Assembly (NCBI RefSeq): GCF_018780625.1
Contig: NZ_JADMJK010000111.1
Coordinates: 2,412 to 37,095 of the forward strand
Source of the DNA: Polaromonas sp.
GTDB lineage: Bacteria; Pseudomonadota; Gammaproteobacteria; Burkholderiales; Burkholderiaceae_C
Direction of reading: 5' to 3'
Length of the DNA stretch: 34,684 bases
Shown here: in pieces, positions 15,774-24,730 of the stretch
How positions within the stretch are numbered: position 1 is the first letter of the stretch
How the letters are laid out: each line of letters starts with the position of its first letter
Notes under the pieces: model-generated
The model's input: only the letters and a program-made list of their open reading frames with translations
Told to the model about the DNA's origin: nothing
Databases searched by the model: none
Translations under genes and position numbers: made by a program

Positions 15774-17345
15774 TCAGCGGTTATAGGCAGTTTCACCGTG
15801 CGAGGTGATGTCCAGGCCTTCACGCTCGTCTTCTTCGCTGACGCGCAGACCAATCGTCAGGTCCACCACCTTGTAGGCGATGAAGGACACGACGCCCGAC
15901 CACACCAGGGTGATCAGCACGGCCTTGGCCTGAATCCAGACTTGCGACACGATGGAGTAGTCGGCAGCGGTGATGCCGGTAGCCGTCACCCAGTCAGCCA
16001 CAAAGCCGGGACCGCCCAGGCTCGGGGAGTTGAACACGCCGGTCAGCAGCGCACCCACAATACCGCCCACGCCATGCACGCCAAACACGTCCAGCGAGTC
16101 GTCTGCGCCCAGCAGCTTTTTCAGGCCATGCACGCCCCAGAGGCAGGCGAAGCCGGCCACGAGGCCAATCACCAGACCGCCGCCGATACCGACGTTGCCG
16201 GCAGCGGGCGTGATGGCGACCAGACCGGCCACGGCACCGGAGGCGGCGCCCAGCATGGAAGCCTTGCCGCGCATCAGCGCTTCACCGACGCACCATGCCA
16301 GCACCGCAGCCGCCGTAGCGCCCAGGGTGTTGATGAAGGCCAGGGCCGCAAAGCCGTTGGCTTCGAGCGCGGAGCCGGCGTTGAAACCGAACCAGCCGAC
16401 CCACAGCAATGCGGCACCGACCATGGTCAGCGTCAGGCTGTGCGGGGCCATGGCTTCCTTGCCGTAGCCGATACGCTTGCCCACCATGTAGGCACCGACC
16501 AGCCCGGCCACCGCCGCATTGATGTGCACGACGGTGCCGCCGGCAAAATCAAGCGCGCCGGACTGCCAGATGTAGCCGGCCTTGCTGGTCATGGCGTCCA
16601 CCACGTCTGCGCTGGTGTAGGCATCAGGACCCATCCAGAACCAGACCATGTGCGCGATCGGGAGGTAGCTGAAGGTGAACCAGAGCACCATGAACAGCAG
16701 CACCGCCGAGAACTTGATGCGTTCGGCAAAGGCGCCCACGATCAGGCAGCAGGTGATGCCGGCAAAGGTGGCCTGGAAGGCGGCAAACACGATTTCAGGA
16801 ATCACAACGCCCTTGCTGAAGGTGGCCGCGTTGGCAAACGTGCCGGCGGTGTTATCCCAGATGCCTTTCATGAACAGCCTGTCAAAGCCGCCAAAGAAGG
16901 CGCTGCCTTCGGTGAACGCCAGGCTGTAGCCGTAGATGAACCAAAGCACGACGATCAGCGAGAACGTGACCATGATCTGCATCAGCACCGACAGCATGTT
17001 CTTGCTGCGGACCAGGCCGCCGTAGAACAGGGCCAGGCCCGGCACGACCATCAGGATCACCAGAATGGTGGAGACCAACATCCAGGCGGTGTCGCCCTTG
17101 TTGGGGACCGGTGCCGGTGCGGCAGCCGGGGCGGCCTCGGGCGCAGCCGCTGCGGCAGCGGGTGCTGGCATGGCGACAGGCGCTGAGGCTGCATCGGCAG
17201 GTGTGGCCGTTGGGGCGCTTGCGGCTTCAGCAACGGCTGCAGCCGGCGCGGTAGCCGGCGCGGCGGCCGGCGCCTGGGCCAGTGCGGCCACGCTTGCGGT
17301 CAGCAGGCTCAGCCCCAGCGCAAGGGAAACGAGTAGTTTTTTCAT
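15774..17345 (-). CDS. amtB: Ammonium transporter AmtB
   Basis: A 523-aa inner-membrane ammonium channel. A signal peptide (residues 1-23, MKKLLVSLALGLSLLTASVAALA) is followed by an Ala/Pro-rich segment to about residue 80, then the conserved eleven-helix core from GDTAWMLVSTILVILMVVPG. LVRSKN, QATFAGIT, DFAGGTVVHINAAVAGLVGAY (the recruitment Asp and the first pore His) and DVFGVHGVGGIVGAL (second pore His) are all present. It lies 30 bp after glnK, the usual arrangement in which GlnK plugs AmtB when nitrogen is sufficient. The sigma-54 promoter upstream of glnK should drive both. The long Ala/Pro linker is the only unusual part. Confidence 0.97.
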   Translation of the reverse strand: MKKLLVSLALGLSLLTASVAALAQAPAAAPATAPAAAVAEAASAPTATPADAASAPVAMPAPAAAAAAPEAAPAAAPAPVPNKGDTAWMLVSTILVILMVVPGLALFYGGLVRSKNMLSVLMQIMVTFSLIVVLWFIYGYSLAFTEGSAFFGGFDRLFMKGIWDNTAGTFANAATFSKGVVIPEIVFAAFQATFAGITCCLIVGAFAERIKFSAVLLFMVLWFTFSYLPIAHMVWFWMGPDAYTSADVVDAMTSKAGYIWQSGALDFAGGTVVHINAAVAGLVGAYMVGKRIGYGKEAMAPHSLTLTMVGAALLWVGWFGFNAGSALEANGFAALAFINTLGATAAAVLAWCVGEALMRGKASMLGAASGAVAGLVAITPAAGNVGIGGGLVIGLVAGFACLWGVHGLKKLLGADDSLDVFGVHGVGGIVGALLTGVFNSPSLGGPGFVADWVTATGITAADYSIVSQVWIQAKAVLITLVWSGVVSFIAYKVVDLTIGLRVSEEDEREGLDITSHGETAYNR

Positions 17346-17375
17346 GTCGGTGTTCTCTTTTTAGGGGGTTGGGCC

Positions 17376-17756
<381 letters not shown>

Positions 17757-17757
17757 T

Positions 17758-17775
17758 TAGCATGTAACGTGCCAA
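17758..17775 (-). promoter_or_regulatory. Sigma-54 promoter of glnK-amtB
   Basis: On the minus strand the sequence reads TTGGCACGTTACATGCTA, close to the YTGGCACG-N4-TTGC consensus. The invariant GG and GC are separated by exactly 10 nt. The expected transcription start is near 17748, leaving a leader of about 35 nt before glnK. Confidence 0.85.
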
Positions 17776-17851
17776 ACTTGCACAACCACCATGAACAGGT
17801 CTGCGCTTTACTGCCTGGCCGCGTTACAGTCAGGTAACACAAACACAGCAT

Positions 17852-17866
17852 GCACCAATTTAGCGC
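17852..17866 (-). promoter_or_regulatory. Putative NtrC binding site
   Basis: On the minus strand it reads GCGCT-AAATT-GGTGC, matching GCACC-N5-GGTGC at 8 of 10 positions with the correct spacing. It lies about 110 bp upstream of the predicted sigma-54 start site, a normal enhancer distance. A nearby palindrome GTTAC-N6-GTAAC (17823-17838) may be a second protein site. Confidence 0.55.
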
Positions 17867-17910
17867 GCGCAAGCTGCACAATTTTGAGACATTTGAACGA
17901 AAGTATCCCG

Positions 17911-19452
17911 ATGAGCTTGTCTTTAGTGCACAGCCGCGCCTTGTTGGGGCTGGAGGCGCGGCCGGTTTGCGTGGAAGTGCATCTGGCCAACGGCCTGCCC
18001 AGCTTCACGCTGGTCGGTCTGGCTGAAACCGAGGTCAAGGAAGCCCGCGAACGGGTGCGCTCGGCGATCCAGAACACCGGACTTGAGTTTCCGGGCAACA
18101 AACGCATCACGGTCAACCTGGCCCCAGCCGATTTACCCAAGGATTCAGGCCGCTTCGACCTCGCGATTGCCCTGGGCATTTTGGCGGCCAGCGGGCAGAT
18201 TGATGCGCGCAAGCTCAAAGGCTATGAATTTGCGGGCGAGTTGTCGCTGGGCGGCGACCTGCGGCCGGTGAAGGGCGCGCTGGCCATGAGCCTGGCCGTT
18301 GCCAACGATGCGCAGCATGCAGCCGGGACCCTGCCCAAGCTGGTGCTGCCCGAAGGCAGTGCCCAGGAAGCGGCGCTGGTGCCGGAGGCCGAAATTTACG
18401 GCGCCCGGCATTTGCTCGACGTGGTGCGGCAATTTCTGCCCGGCGATGCGGCGCAAGACGCGCCGGACGGCTGGTCGCGCGTGCTGCCGTGCGTGCCGCC
18501 GCCTGCGCCCACCTACCGGGACCTGGCGGACGTAAAAGGCCAGGCCGCTGCCCGGCGGGCGCTGGAGATCGCCGCCGCGGGCGGCCACAGTCTCCTGATG
18601 ATGGGCGCGCCCGGCTCCGGGAAATCCATGCTGGCGCAGCGCTTTGCCGGCTTGCTGCCGGCCATGACGACGCAGGAAGCACTGGAAAGCGCTGCCGTGG
18701 CCTCGCTGAACGGGCGTTTTTCGCTCGAACAATGGGGCGTGCGACCCACCTGCGCGCCGCACCACACCGCCAGCGCGGTGGCACTGGTCGGTGGCGGCTC
18801 GCCGCCGCGGCCGGGCGAAATCTCGCTGGCCCACCGCGGTGTTTTGTTTCTGGACGAACTGCCCGAATTTCCACGTGCTGCGCTCGAAGCCCTGCGCGAA
18901 CCGCTGGAGTCCGGCACCATCACGATTTCCCGGGCCGCGCACCGGGCCGAGTTTCCGGCGCGCTTCCAGCTGGTTGCGGCGATGAACCCCTGCCCCTGCG
19001 GCTACCTGGGCTCCAGTTTGCGGACCTGCCGCTGCTCGCCCGAGCAGGTGTCGCGCTACCAGGGCAAGCTCAGCGGCCCGTTGCTGGACCGGATTGACCT
19101 GCATGTGGAGGTCGGCGCGCTGGCCGCCGACGAACTGGTCAACACACCGCCCGGGGAAACCAGCGCAACGATCCGGGCGCGCGTGGTCACGGCGCGCGCG
19201 CTTGCCATGACCCGCCAGGGCAGCAGCAACCAGGCGCTCGAAGGCCAGGCCATTGATGCGCAATGCCAGCTTGATCCGGCAGCGGCAAAATTCCTCAACC
19301 TGGCGGCCACCCGGCTGGGCTGGTCAGGCCGGGGGATTCACCGCTGCCTGAAAGTGGCCCGGACCATTGCCGATCTGGCCGGCGCCAGCGCGGTGCAGGT
19401 CGCGCATGTGGCCGAAGCGGTGCAATACCGCCGCGCACTGAAAGGTGCGTGA
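17911..19452 (+). CDS. comM: ComM/YifB family Mg-chelatase-like AAA+ ATPase
   Basis: A 513-aa cytoplasmic AAA+ protein; ComM homologues are hexameric helicases that promote branch migration during natural transformation. The N-terminal ChlI-like domain starts MSLSLVHSRALLGLEA and includes LPSFTLVGLAETEVKEARERVR. The ATPase has Walker A GAPGSGKS (~residue 232), Walker B GVLFLDELPEF, and the NPCPCGYLG and CRCSPEQVSRYQGKLSGPLLDRIDLHVEV motifs; the Mg_chelatase_C domain follows. I use the ATG at 17911; a frame open to 17791 adds 40 residues that do not resemble the family. The SD is weak (GAAAG). It is divergent from glnK-amtB and shares its intergenic region. Confidence 0.95.
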   Translation: MSLSLVHSRALLGLEARPVCVEVHLANGLPSFTLVGLAETEVKEARERVRSAIQNTGLEFPGNKRITVNLAPADLPKDSGRFDLAIALGILAASGQIDARKLKGYEFAGELSLGGDLRPVKGALAMSLAVANDAQHAAGTLPKLVLPEGSAQEAALVPEAEIYGARHLLDVVRQFLPGDAAQDAPDGWSRVLPCVPPPAPTYRDLADVKGQAAARRALEIAAAGGHSLLMMGAPGSGKSMLAQRFAGLLPAMTTQEALESAAVASLNGRFSLEQWGVRPTCAPHHTASAVALVGGGSPPRPGEISLAHRGVLFLDELPEFPRAALEALREPLESGTITISRAAHRAEFPARFQLVAAMNPCPCGYLGSSLRTCRCSPEQVSRYQGKLSGPLLDRIDLHVEVGALAADELVNTPPGETSATIRARVVTARALAMTRQGSSNQALEGQAIDAQCQLDPAAAKFLNLAATRLGWSGRGIHRCLKVARTIADLAGASAVQVAHVAEAVQYRRALKGA

Positions 19453-19468
19453 TGAACCCTCCGCCGCG

Positions 19469-19474
19469 TAGAAT
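19469..19474 (+). promoter_or_regulatory. Candidate -10 box for the GntR gene
   Basis: TAGAAT lies 9 bp before the ATG at 19484 and there is no SD in between, so the mRNA could be leaderless. The -35 region (around 19447) is poor. It is a suggestion only. Confidence 0.3.
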
Positions 19475-19483
19475 CCGTCCCGC

Positions 19484-20173
19484 ATGAGCCCCACTCCTCC
19501 GTCATCTGCACTTCAGCAGATCAAGCAACGCCGCTCGCGCACGCTGACCACCATCGTGCGCGAGGAAATCGCCGGCATGATTGCGTCCGGCGAATTGTCG
19601 AGTGGCGACCGCATCAATGAGAGTGAACTGGCCACGCGGCTGGGCATCAGCCGGGGGCCGGTGCGGGAGGCCTGCCGCAGCCTGGAAGAAGCCGGCTTGC
19701 TGGTGAGCGTGGTGAACCAGGGCGTTTTTGTCCGGGAAATGACCCTGGACGACGCCCGCGAGCTCTACCAGGTGCGCGGCGCGCTGTCCGGCCTGATCGG
19801 CCGACTGGCGGCCGAGCACGCCACCAGTGCGTCACTGAAAACGCTGAGGGCGCTGGTGGACGCCATGAACGAAGCAGCCGACCAGCAGGACCTGTCGGGC
19901 TACTACAAGCTCAATCTTGAATTTCATGACCTGCTCATGAAAATCGCCAACAACCGAATGCTTGCTGACCTGTACCTGTCCGTCATCAAACAAACCCATC
20001 TGTTTCGCCGCCGCGGGCTGGTCCAGCAAGGCAGTCTGAAAACCTCCAACCAGGAGCATCAGGCCATTCTGGACGCCCTTGAAAGGCACGATGGCGCAGC
20101 GGCAGAACAGGCGCTGACCCAGCATGTCGCCAAGGGCTGGGCGCGGCTGGCGGCTTCGATAGAAGCCGCCTGA
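19484..20173 (+). CDS. GntR-family transcriptional regulator (FadR/FCD subfamily)
   Basis: 229 aa. The N-terminal winged helix (residues ~20-80) contains IVREEIAGMIASGELSSGDRINESELATRLGISRGPVREA, typical of GntR. The C-terminal FCD domain has the metal- and ligand-binding His positions in NLEFHDLLMKIANN, NQEHQAILDAL and ALTQHVAKG. FCD regulators usually bind small carboxylic acids. It lies directly upstream of a tripartite transporter operon in the same direction, and a perfect 16-bp palindrome overlaps that operon's -35 box, so I infer that this protein represses that operon. The ATG has no clear SD. Confidence 0.92.
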   Translation: MSPTPPSSALQQIKQRRSRTLTTIVREEIAGMIASGELSSGDRINESELATRLGISRGPVREACRSLEEAGLLVSVVNQGVFVREMTLDDARELYQVRGALSGLIGRLAAEHATSASLKTLRALVDAMNEAADQQDLSGYYKLNLEFHDLLMKIANNRMLADLYLSVIKQTHLFRRRGLVQQGSLKTSNQEHQAILDALERHDGAAAEQALTQHVAKGWARLAASIEAA

Positions 20174-20255
20174 CACCGCCGTTCACCCACCGTTCACCTC
20201 CGTTTTTCTTGCGCATACCCAGGCCGGGCGTCGGGCCCTACCTTGCTCAAAAAGG

Positions 20256-20271
20256 CAACTGTTGACAGTTG
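20256..20271. promoter_or_regulatory. Perfect 16-bp palindrome, likely operator for the GntR regulator
   Basis: CAACTGT-TG-ACAGTTG has exact 7-bp arms. It covers the -35 hexamer (20262-20267), so a bound dimer would block RNA polymerase. The central GT...AC pattern resembles FadR-subfamily operators. Binding by the neighbouring regulator is inferred. Confidence 0.65.
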
Positions 20272-20289
20272 GCAGTCGAGGTCTATAAT
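20262..20289 (+). promoter_or_regulatory. Near-consensus sigma-70 promoter of the transporter operon
   Basis: TTGACA (20262-20267), a 16-bp spacer and TATAAT (20284-20289). Both hexamers are perfect. The leader to the tctC ATG is about 125 nt. Such a strong promoter would need a repressor, which fits the overlapping palindrome. I see no other gene in 20174-20422. Confidence 0.85.
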
Positions 20290-20422
20290 TTTTTTGGCAA
20301 CCCTTGAAAGCGGCGGGGAGCAAATGATTAACAGACCAGATACGGCGACTGAAAAGTCGGTAAACGTACAGATCCGCGCCTTGGACGCAGGCCCATCACC
20401 CCAGATACTGGAGACAAACGAC

Positions 20423-21379
20423 ATGAAATTCAAAAGCCTGATCGCCACCGGACTGCTGTCCATGCTGGCAAGCCACGTAGCCCATGCGCAATCGGACTAC
20501 CCCGTCAACCGGGTGAGCCTGGTCACGCACTCCAGCCCGGGCGGCGGCACCGATGTCTTTTTGCGCGGCCTGATCAAGCACCTGTCGGGGCCCATGAAGG
20601 TCAATTTTTCGGTTGAAAATATTCGGGGCGGCAGCGGTGCCACGGCAGTGGCGCACGTCGCCAAGGGCGCCGCCGATGGATCGATTTTTTATGGCACCAC
20701 GCCAACCTATATTCAGACCACCCTGCTGTCCAGGCCCCAGGTCGGCTATGACGGCCTGGACCCGATCGCCATCATCTTCATCGACCCGGAAGTCATCTAC
20801 ACCCGCACCGAATCCCCGTTCAAATCGCTGGAGGACGTGATCAAGCACGCCAAGGCCAACCCGGGCAAGTCCCGCTGGGGGGCGTCCAACCCGGCATCGC
20901 TGGAGCGCATCGCCATGGAGCGGCTGTCGCGCAGCGCCGGCGTGAAAGTGCCCATCGTGAGCCATGAGGGTGGCGCTGACCAGATGATCGGCGTGCTCAA
21001 CGGCACCTATGACATCGGCATTGGCGAGATGCAGGAGCTCCAGGCACAACTGGAAGCCGGCAAGATTCGCCTGCTGGCCACCTTGTCGGAAAAGCGGCTT
21101 GATGGCCTGCCGCAGCTCATGACCGCCAAGGAGCAGGGATTCAATGTCGTGGTGCGCAAGTTCCGCGGCCTGGCCGGCCCGAAGGGCATTCCAGACAACG
21201 TCGCCCGCCAGATGGAAGACGCCATTCGCAAGGCGGTGGCATCACCGGCCTACAAGGCGGAATACACCAGGGAGCACTTGACGCCCATGGTACTGGGCCG
21301 TGAGGCGGCGCGTCAGTTCACCGCCGACGTGGCGGCGGAAACCATCACGTCGTTCAAAGAGATTGGCTTGCTCAAATGA
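20423..21379 (+). CDS. tctC: Bug-family periplasmic substrate-binding protein (TctC-like)
   Basis: 318 aa. A signal peptide (MKFKSLIATGLLSMLASHVAHA, cleavage before Q23) directs it to the periplasm, where it captures a carboxylate for the TctAB permease. Family features are YPVNRVSLVTHSSPGGGTDVFLR near the N-terminus (the Bug PGGGTD motif), VENIRGGSGATAVAHVAKGAADG, and the C-terminal domain with FRGLAGPKGIPDNV. Start 20423 has GGAG 9 nt upstream; the longer frame from 20243 begins upstream of the promoter's -10 box and is rejected. The stop overlaps tctB by 4 nt (ATGA). Ligand not predictable from sequence. Confidence 0.93.
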   Translation: MKFKSLIATGLLSMLASHVAHAQSDYPVNRVSLVTHSSPGGGTDVFLRGLIKHLSGPMKVNFSVENIRGGSGATAVAHVAKGAADGSIFYGTTPTYIQTTLLSRPQVGYDGLDPIAIIFIDPEVIYTRTESPFKSLEDVIKHAKANPGKSRWGASNPASLERIAMERLSRSAGVKVPIVSHEGGADQMIGVLNGTYDIGIGEMQELQAQLEAGKIRLLATLSEKRLDGLPQLMTAKEQGFNVVVRKFRGLAGPKGIPDNVARQMEDAIRKAVASPAYKAEYTREHLTPMVLGREAARQFTADVAAETITSFKEIGLLK

Positions 21380-21861
21380 CGGAAAACTTCGCTGACCGTA
21401 TTTCGGGGGCGCTGGGCATCGCGCTTTCAGCCAGTTATATCGCGTACGCACAAACGATTGAAGACAGCATGCTCGCAGACTCAGTGGGCGCGGCAGGCGT
21501 ACCCAGTGGTGTGGGCATGGTCATGCTGCTGGCGTCGGCCGCCCTGCTGCTCAAGGCCAAACCGCCGAGCGTGACCGACGAACTGCCGACTCAGAAAGGC
21601 GCCGCAAACTGGCGCACCCATGCGCTGGCCCTGGGTTTGCTGGCCATGCTGGTCGTGTACGTGCTGATCCTTCCGCTGGCCGGTTACTGGACCTCCATTG
21701 CACTCTTGCTGGGCGCGGTCGCCTGGCTGGTCGGGGCCCGGACGCCCAAAACGCTGCTGCTGTGCGCGGTGCTGGGTGCTTCGGCGCTTTGGCTGCTGTT
21801 TTCCATGGCCCTGCAGGTGCGCATGCCGCCCGGCGTGTGGCCTGCATGGCTGGGAGTCTGA
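21376..21861 (+). CDS. tctB: Tripartite tricarboxylate transporter small membrane subunit (TctB-like)
   Basis: 161 aa with four hydrophobic segments: residues ~9-28, ~45-62, ~80-103 and ~105-150 (the last may be two helices). No strong sequence motifs, as is usual for TctB; identity rests on size, topology and position between tctC and tctA. It starts in an ATGA overlap with tctC and ends 2 nt before the tctA ATG, so translation of the three subunits is coupled. Confidence 0.88.
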   Translation: MTENFADRISGALGIALSASYIAYAQTIEDSMLADSVGAAGVPSGVGMVMLLASAALLLKAKPPSVTDELPTQKGAANWRTHALALGLLAMLVVYVLILPLAGYWTSIALLLGAVAWLVGARTPKTLLLCAVLGASALWLLFSMALQVRMPPGVWPAWLGV

Positions 21862-21863
21862 CC

Positions 21864-23348
21864 ATGGAAGCCTTCTTGAGTGCTGTGGTCAGCCTGCCCA
21901 CGATGTGGTTGCTCGTGGCGGCATTTGCCGGTGTTTCATGGGGCATCCTGGGCGGTGCGCTGCCCGGCATTTCGCCCTCGATCGCCATGGCCTTGCTGCT
22001 GCCGTTTACGGTCGGGATGGTGCCTGCCACCGCTATTGTGCTGCTGGCCAGCGTGTATGTGGGCGCCGAATACGGCGGCTCGATTCCGGCCATCCTGATT
22101 CGCACGCCGGGCACCAACTCGGCCTCGGCCACCGTGCTGGACGGCTACGAAATGGCCCGCCAGGGCAAGGCCGGCGAGGCCCTGGGCATTTCGCTGATGT
22201 CCGGCCTCATTGGCGGCCTGTTTGGCCTGCTGGTGCTGGTGCTGGCCACAGAAAGCCTGGCGCGCGTGGCGCTCGCGTTCACCCCGGCCGCGTATTTTTC
22301 GCTGGGCATCCTCGGCCTGTCGGTGATTGCCGGGCTGTCGGGCGGCTCCTTGCTGCGCGGCGTCATAGCCGCCTGCATCGGGCTGATGCTGGCCTTCATC
22401 GGCAGCGACCCGGTTTCGGGCGTGCCGCGGTTCACCTTCGGCTCGGCCGATCTCTTGGGCGGCATCAAGCCCATCCTGGTCATGGTCGGCCTGTTTGCCG
22501 TGACGGAAATGCTGGTGCAGATTGGCGAGCCGGCCTGGGCCAAGGCCATCAAGTCGCAAGCGCGCCTGAAGCTGCCCAACCTGGCCATGTCCAGGCGCCT
22601 GTTCAAGCCGCAGGCCATTGGCGCGGTCATTGGCACGGTTGAAGGCGTCACGCCAGGCGCGGGCGGCACCATTGCCGCCTTCATGGCTTACTCGGAAGCC
22701 AAGCGCTGGTCCAAGCACCCGGAAGAGTTTGGCAAAGGCTCGCCCGAGGGCATTGCCGCACCAGAGTCTGCCAACAACGTGGTCACGGCCACCGCCCTGG
22801 TGCCTTTGCTGAGCCTGGGCATTCCGGGGTCTAACTCTGCGGCCATTTTGCTGGGGGGCTTCATGATCCACGGTTTGCAGCCGGGGCCCATGCTGTTTCA
22901 AAAAGCGCCCGAGGTGGTGTGGAGCCTGTATGGCGGCCTGTTTTTTGCAAACATCGCCATGCTGTTGATCGGACTGGTCATTTTGGCGCCCTGCATCTGG
23001 CTGGTAAACCGCCCCAAGCCCTACCTCATGGCTTTCATTCTGGCCCTGGTCATGTCGGGCGTTTATGCCATGCACCAAAGCCTGTTTGAACTGGGCCTGG
23101 TGCTGGGCATCGGTGTGCTCGGCTACGGCATGCGCCTGCTGCGGCTGCCCGTGCTGCCGCTGGTGCTGGGCCTGGTGCTGGGCTACCTGGTCGAGTCCAA
23201 CTACCGCCGCAGCCTGCTGATTTCAGGCGGCGAGCACAGCATTTTCGTGACCGATCCCGTGTCGCTGGCGCTGCTGATGCTGGCCCTGGCGCTCACGCTC
23301 TACACCGGCTGGAAAGAATTCGCCACCAGCAAGAAAGTTTCTGCATGA
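21864..23348 (+). CDS. tctA: Tripartite tricarboxylate transporter large permease (TctA-like)
   Basis: A 494-aa inner-membrane protein with about a dozen hydrophobic segments. Hallmarks are GVSWGILGGALPGISPSIAMALLLPFT near the N-terminus and EYGGSIPAILIRTPGTNSASATVLDGYEMARQGKAGEALG, repeated in inverted form as VEGVTPGAGGTIAAFMAYSEAKR and SLGIPGSNSAAILLGG. These match TctA. I start at 21864, with GGAG 8 nt upstream; an earlier in-frame ATG at 21762 lies inside tctB. The stop overlaps the next gene's start (ATGA). It forms the secondary transporter with TctB, fed by the Bug protein. Confidence 0.95.
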   Translation: MEAFLSAVVSLPTMWLLVAAFAGVSWGILGGALPGISPSIAMALLLPFTVGMVPATAIVLLASVYVGAEYGGSIPAILIRTPGTNSASATVLDGYEMARQGKAGEALGISLMSGLIGGLFGLLVLVLATESLARVALAFTPAAYFSLGILGLSVIAGLSGGSLLRGVIAACIGLMLAFIGSDPVSGVPRFTFGSADLLGGIKPILVMVGLFAVTEMLVQIGEPAWAKAIKSQARLKLPNLAMSRRLFKPQAIGAVIGTVEGVTPGAGGTIAAFMAYSEAKRWSKHPEEFGKGSPEGIAAPESANNVVTATALVPLLSLGIPGSNSAAILLGGFMIHGLQPGPMLFQKAPEVVWSLYGGLFFANIAMLLIGLVILAPCIWLVNRPKPYLMAFILALVMSGVYAMHQSLFELGLVLGIGVLGYGMRLLRLPVLPLVLGLVLGYLVESNYRRSLLISGGEHSIFVTDPVSLALLMLALALTLYTGWKEFATSKKVSA

Positions 23349-24730
23349 AGTCTCTGCACCCCCCCGCCATGACCATCTCGCGCCGGCTGGCGCAGGCCAT
23401 CACCGCGGCATCACCCGAAAACCTTCCCGGCGCACGCGCCACCGGCCAGCGGCTGCTGATGGACGTAACCGGCATCTGCATCGCGGCCCGCAGCGAGCCC
23501 TACGTCAAGGCGGCCATGGCCGCGCTGGAGCAGGACGGCCCCTGTACCGTCATCGGCTCGGCGCAGACCTTCGGGGTGGAAGCGGCGTCGTTCGTCAATG
23601 GCATTGCCGCCCACGGCGAAGACTTTGACGACACCTACGAAGGCGGCCCGGTGCATGCTGGCGCCGTGGTGGTGCCGGCGCTGCTGGCTGCCGCGCAGCG
23701 CCACCAGCTGTCGGGCACCGACTTGTTGCGCGGCATGGCCGTGGGCGTGGAGGTGATGTGCCGGCTTTGCGCGGTGGCGCCCACCAAAGTGCACAAGGCC
23801 GGCTTTCATCCCACCGCCATTTTTGGTGTCATGGGCGCCGTGGCCGGCCTGGGCGCCGGCATGCGCCTGACGGAAGACCAGCTGGTGGACGCCTTTGGCC
23901 TGGCCGGCAGCATGGCCTCGGGGATCATCGAATACCTGGCCGACGGTTCCTGGACCAAGCGCATGCACCCCGGCTGGGCCGCGCAGTCGGCGTACCGCGC
24001 GGTGCGCCTGGCGCAGGCCGGCTTCAAGGGGCCGGCCACTGTATTTGAAGGCACGCACGGCCTGTTTCATGGTTTCGCCAATACCAGCGACGGCAACTTT
24101 GAAGCCATGTTGTCGGGCATGGGCAAGGAATGGATCTGGACCAGCATCGCCTTCAAGCCCTACGCCTGCGGCACCATGGCCCACCCCTACATCGACTGCG
24201 CCCGCAGCCTGCGCCGTGAGGGTCTGGACCCTGCGCAAATTGCGCAGATCGAATGCGAAACCGCGGAAGGCATTGTTCACCGGCTGTGGGAGCCCCTGGC
24301 GCTCAAGCAGTCGCCGCCCAACGCCTACGCCGCCAAATTCAGCATTCCGTATGCCGTTGCAGCGGGGCTGCTGCTCGACAACGCAGGTCTGGGCGAATAC
24401 TCGGAAGCGGTGGTGCAGCGTGCCGACTTGCGGGCGCTGGCGGCCCGCGTGCGTTACGTGGTGGACCCGGCCAACCCCTACCCCAAGCAGTTCACGGGCC
24501 ATGTGCGCGTGACCCTGCTGGACGGCAGCGTGATGGAGGCCCGCCAGGGCTTCTTCAAGGGCGGCGCCGACCACCCGCTGAGCGATGCCGACCTGCAAGC
24601 CAAGTTTTTTGCCAACTGCCTGCATGGCCAGGTCAAGTCGGCGCAGGCGCAAGCCATGCTGACCATGCTCCAGCAACTGTTCGACGCGCCGGTGGTGGAC
24701 GTGTCGCTGCTGGCGGCGACACCGGCATGA
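23345..24730 (+). CDS. MmgE/PrpD family protein
   Basis: 461 aa, cytoplasmic. It has the family core: an N-terminal all-helical domain with GQRLLMDVTGICIAARSEP, VNGIAAHGEDFDDTYEGGPVHAGAVVVPALLAAA (the DDT and PVHAG motifs), GFHPTAIFGVMGAVAG, then the smaller C-terminal domain with YAAKFSIPYAVAAGLL and DGSVMEARQGFFKGGADHPLS. Characterised members are 2-methylcitrate dehydratase, cis-aconitate decarboxylase and iminodisuccinate epimerase, so a lyase, decarboxylase or isomerase acting on a di- or tricarboxylate is expected. Coupling to TctA through an ATGA overlap suggests it acts on the imported substrate. True PrpD is unlikely because no prp genes are nearby. Confidence 0.92.
   Translation: MKSLHPPAMTISRRLAQAITAASPENLPGARATGQRLLMDVTGICIAARSEPYVKAAMAALEQDGPCTVIGSAQTFGVEAASFVNGIAAHGEDFDDTYEGGPVHAGAVVVPALLAAAQRHQLSGTDLLRGMAVGVEVMCRLCAVAPTKVHKAGFHPTAIFGVMGAVAGLGAGMRLTEDQLVDAFGLAGSMASGIIEYLADGSWTKRMHPGWAAQSAYRAVRLAQAGFKGPATVFEGTHGLFHGFANTSDGNFEAMLSGMGKEWIWTSIAFKPYACGTMAHPYIDCARSLRREGLDPAQIAQIECETAEGIVHRLWEPLALKQSPPNAYAAKFSIPYAVAAGLLLDNAGLGEYSEAVVQRADLRALAARVRYVVDPANPYPKQFTGHVRVTLLDGSVMEARQGFFKGGADHPLSDADLQAKFFANCLHGQVKSAQAQAMLTMLQQLFDAPVVDVSLLAATPA

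Noticed and set aside
15798-17186. A 462-codon plus-strand frame opposite amtB.
   Set aside because: It is a shadow of amtB, full of His/Gly/Asp, with no recognisable fold.
19452-19487. An 11-codon ORF linking comM to the GntR gene by overlapping stop/start codons.
   Set aside because: It is very short and coincides with a TAGAAT promoter-like element, so the overlap is probably chance.
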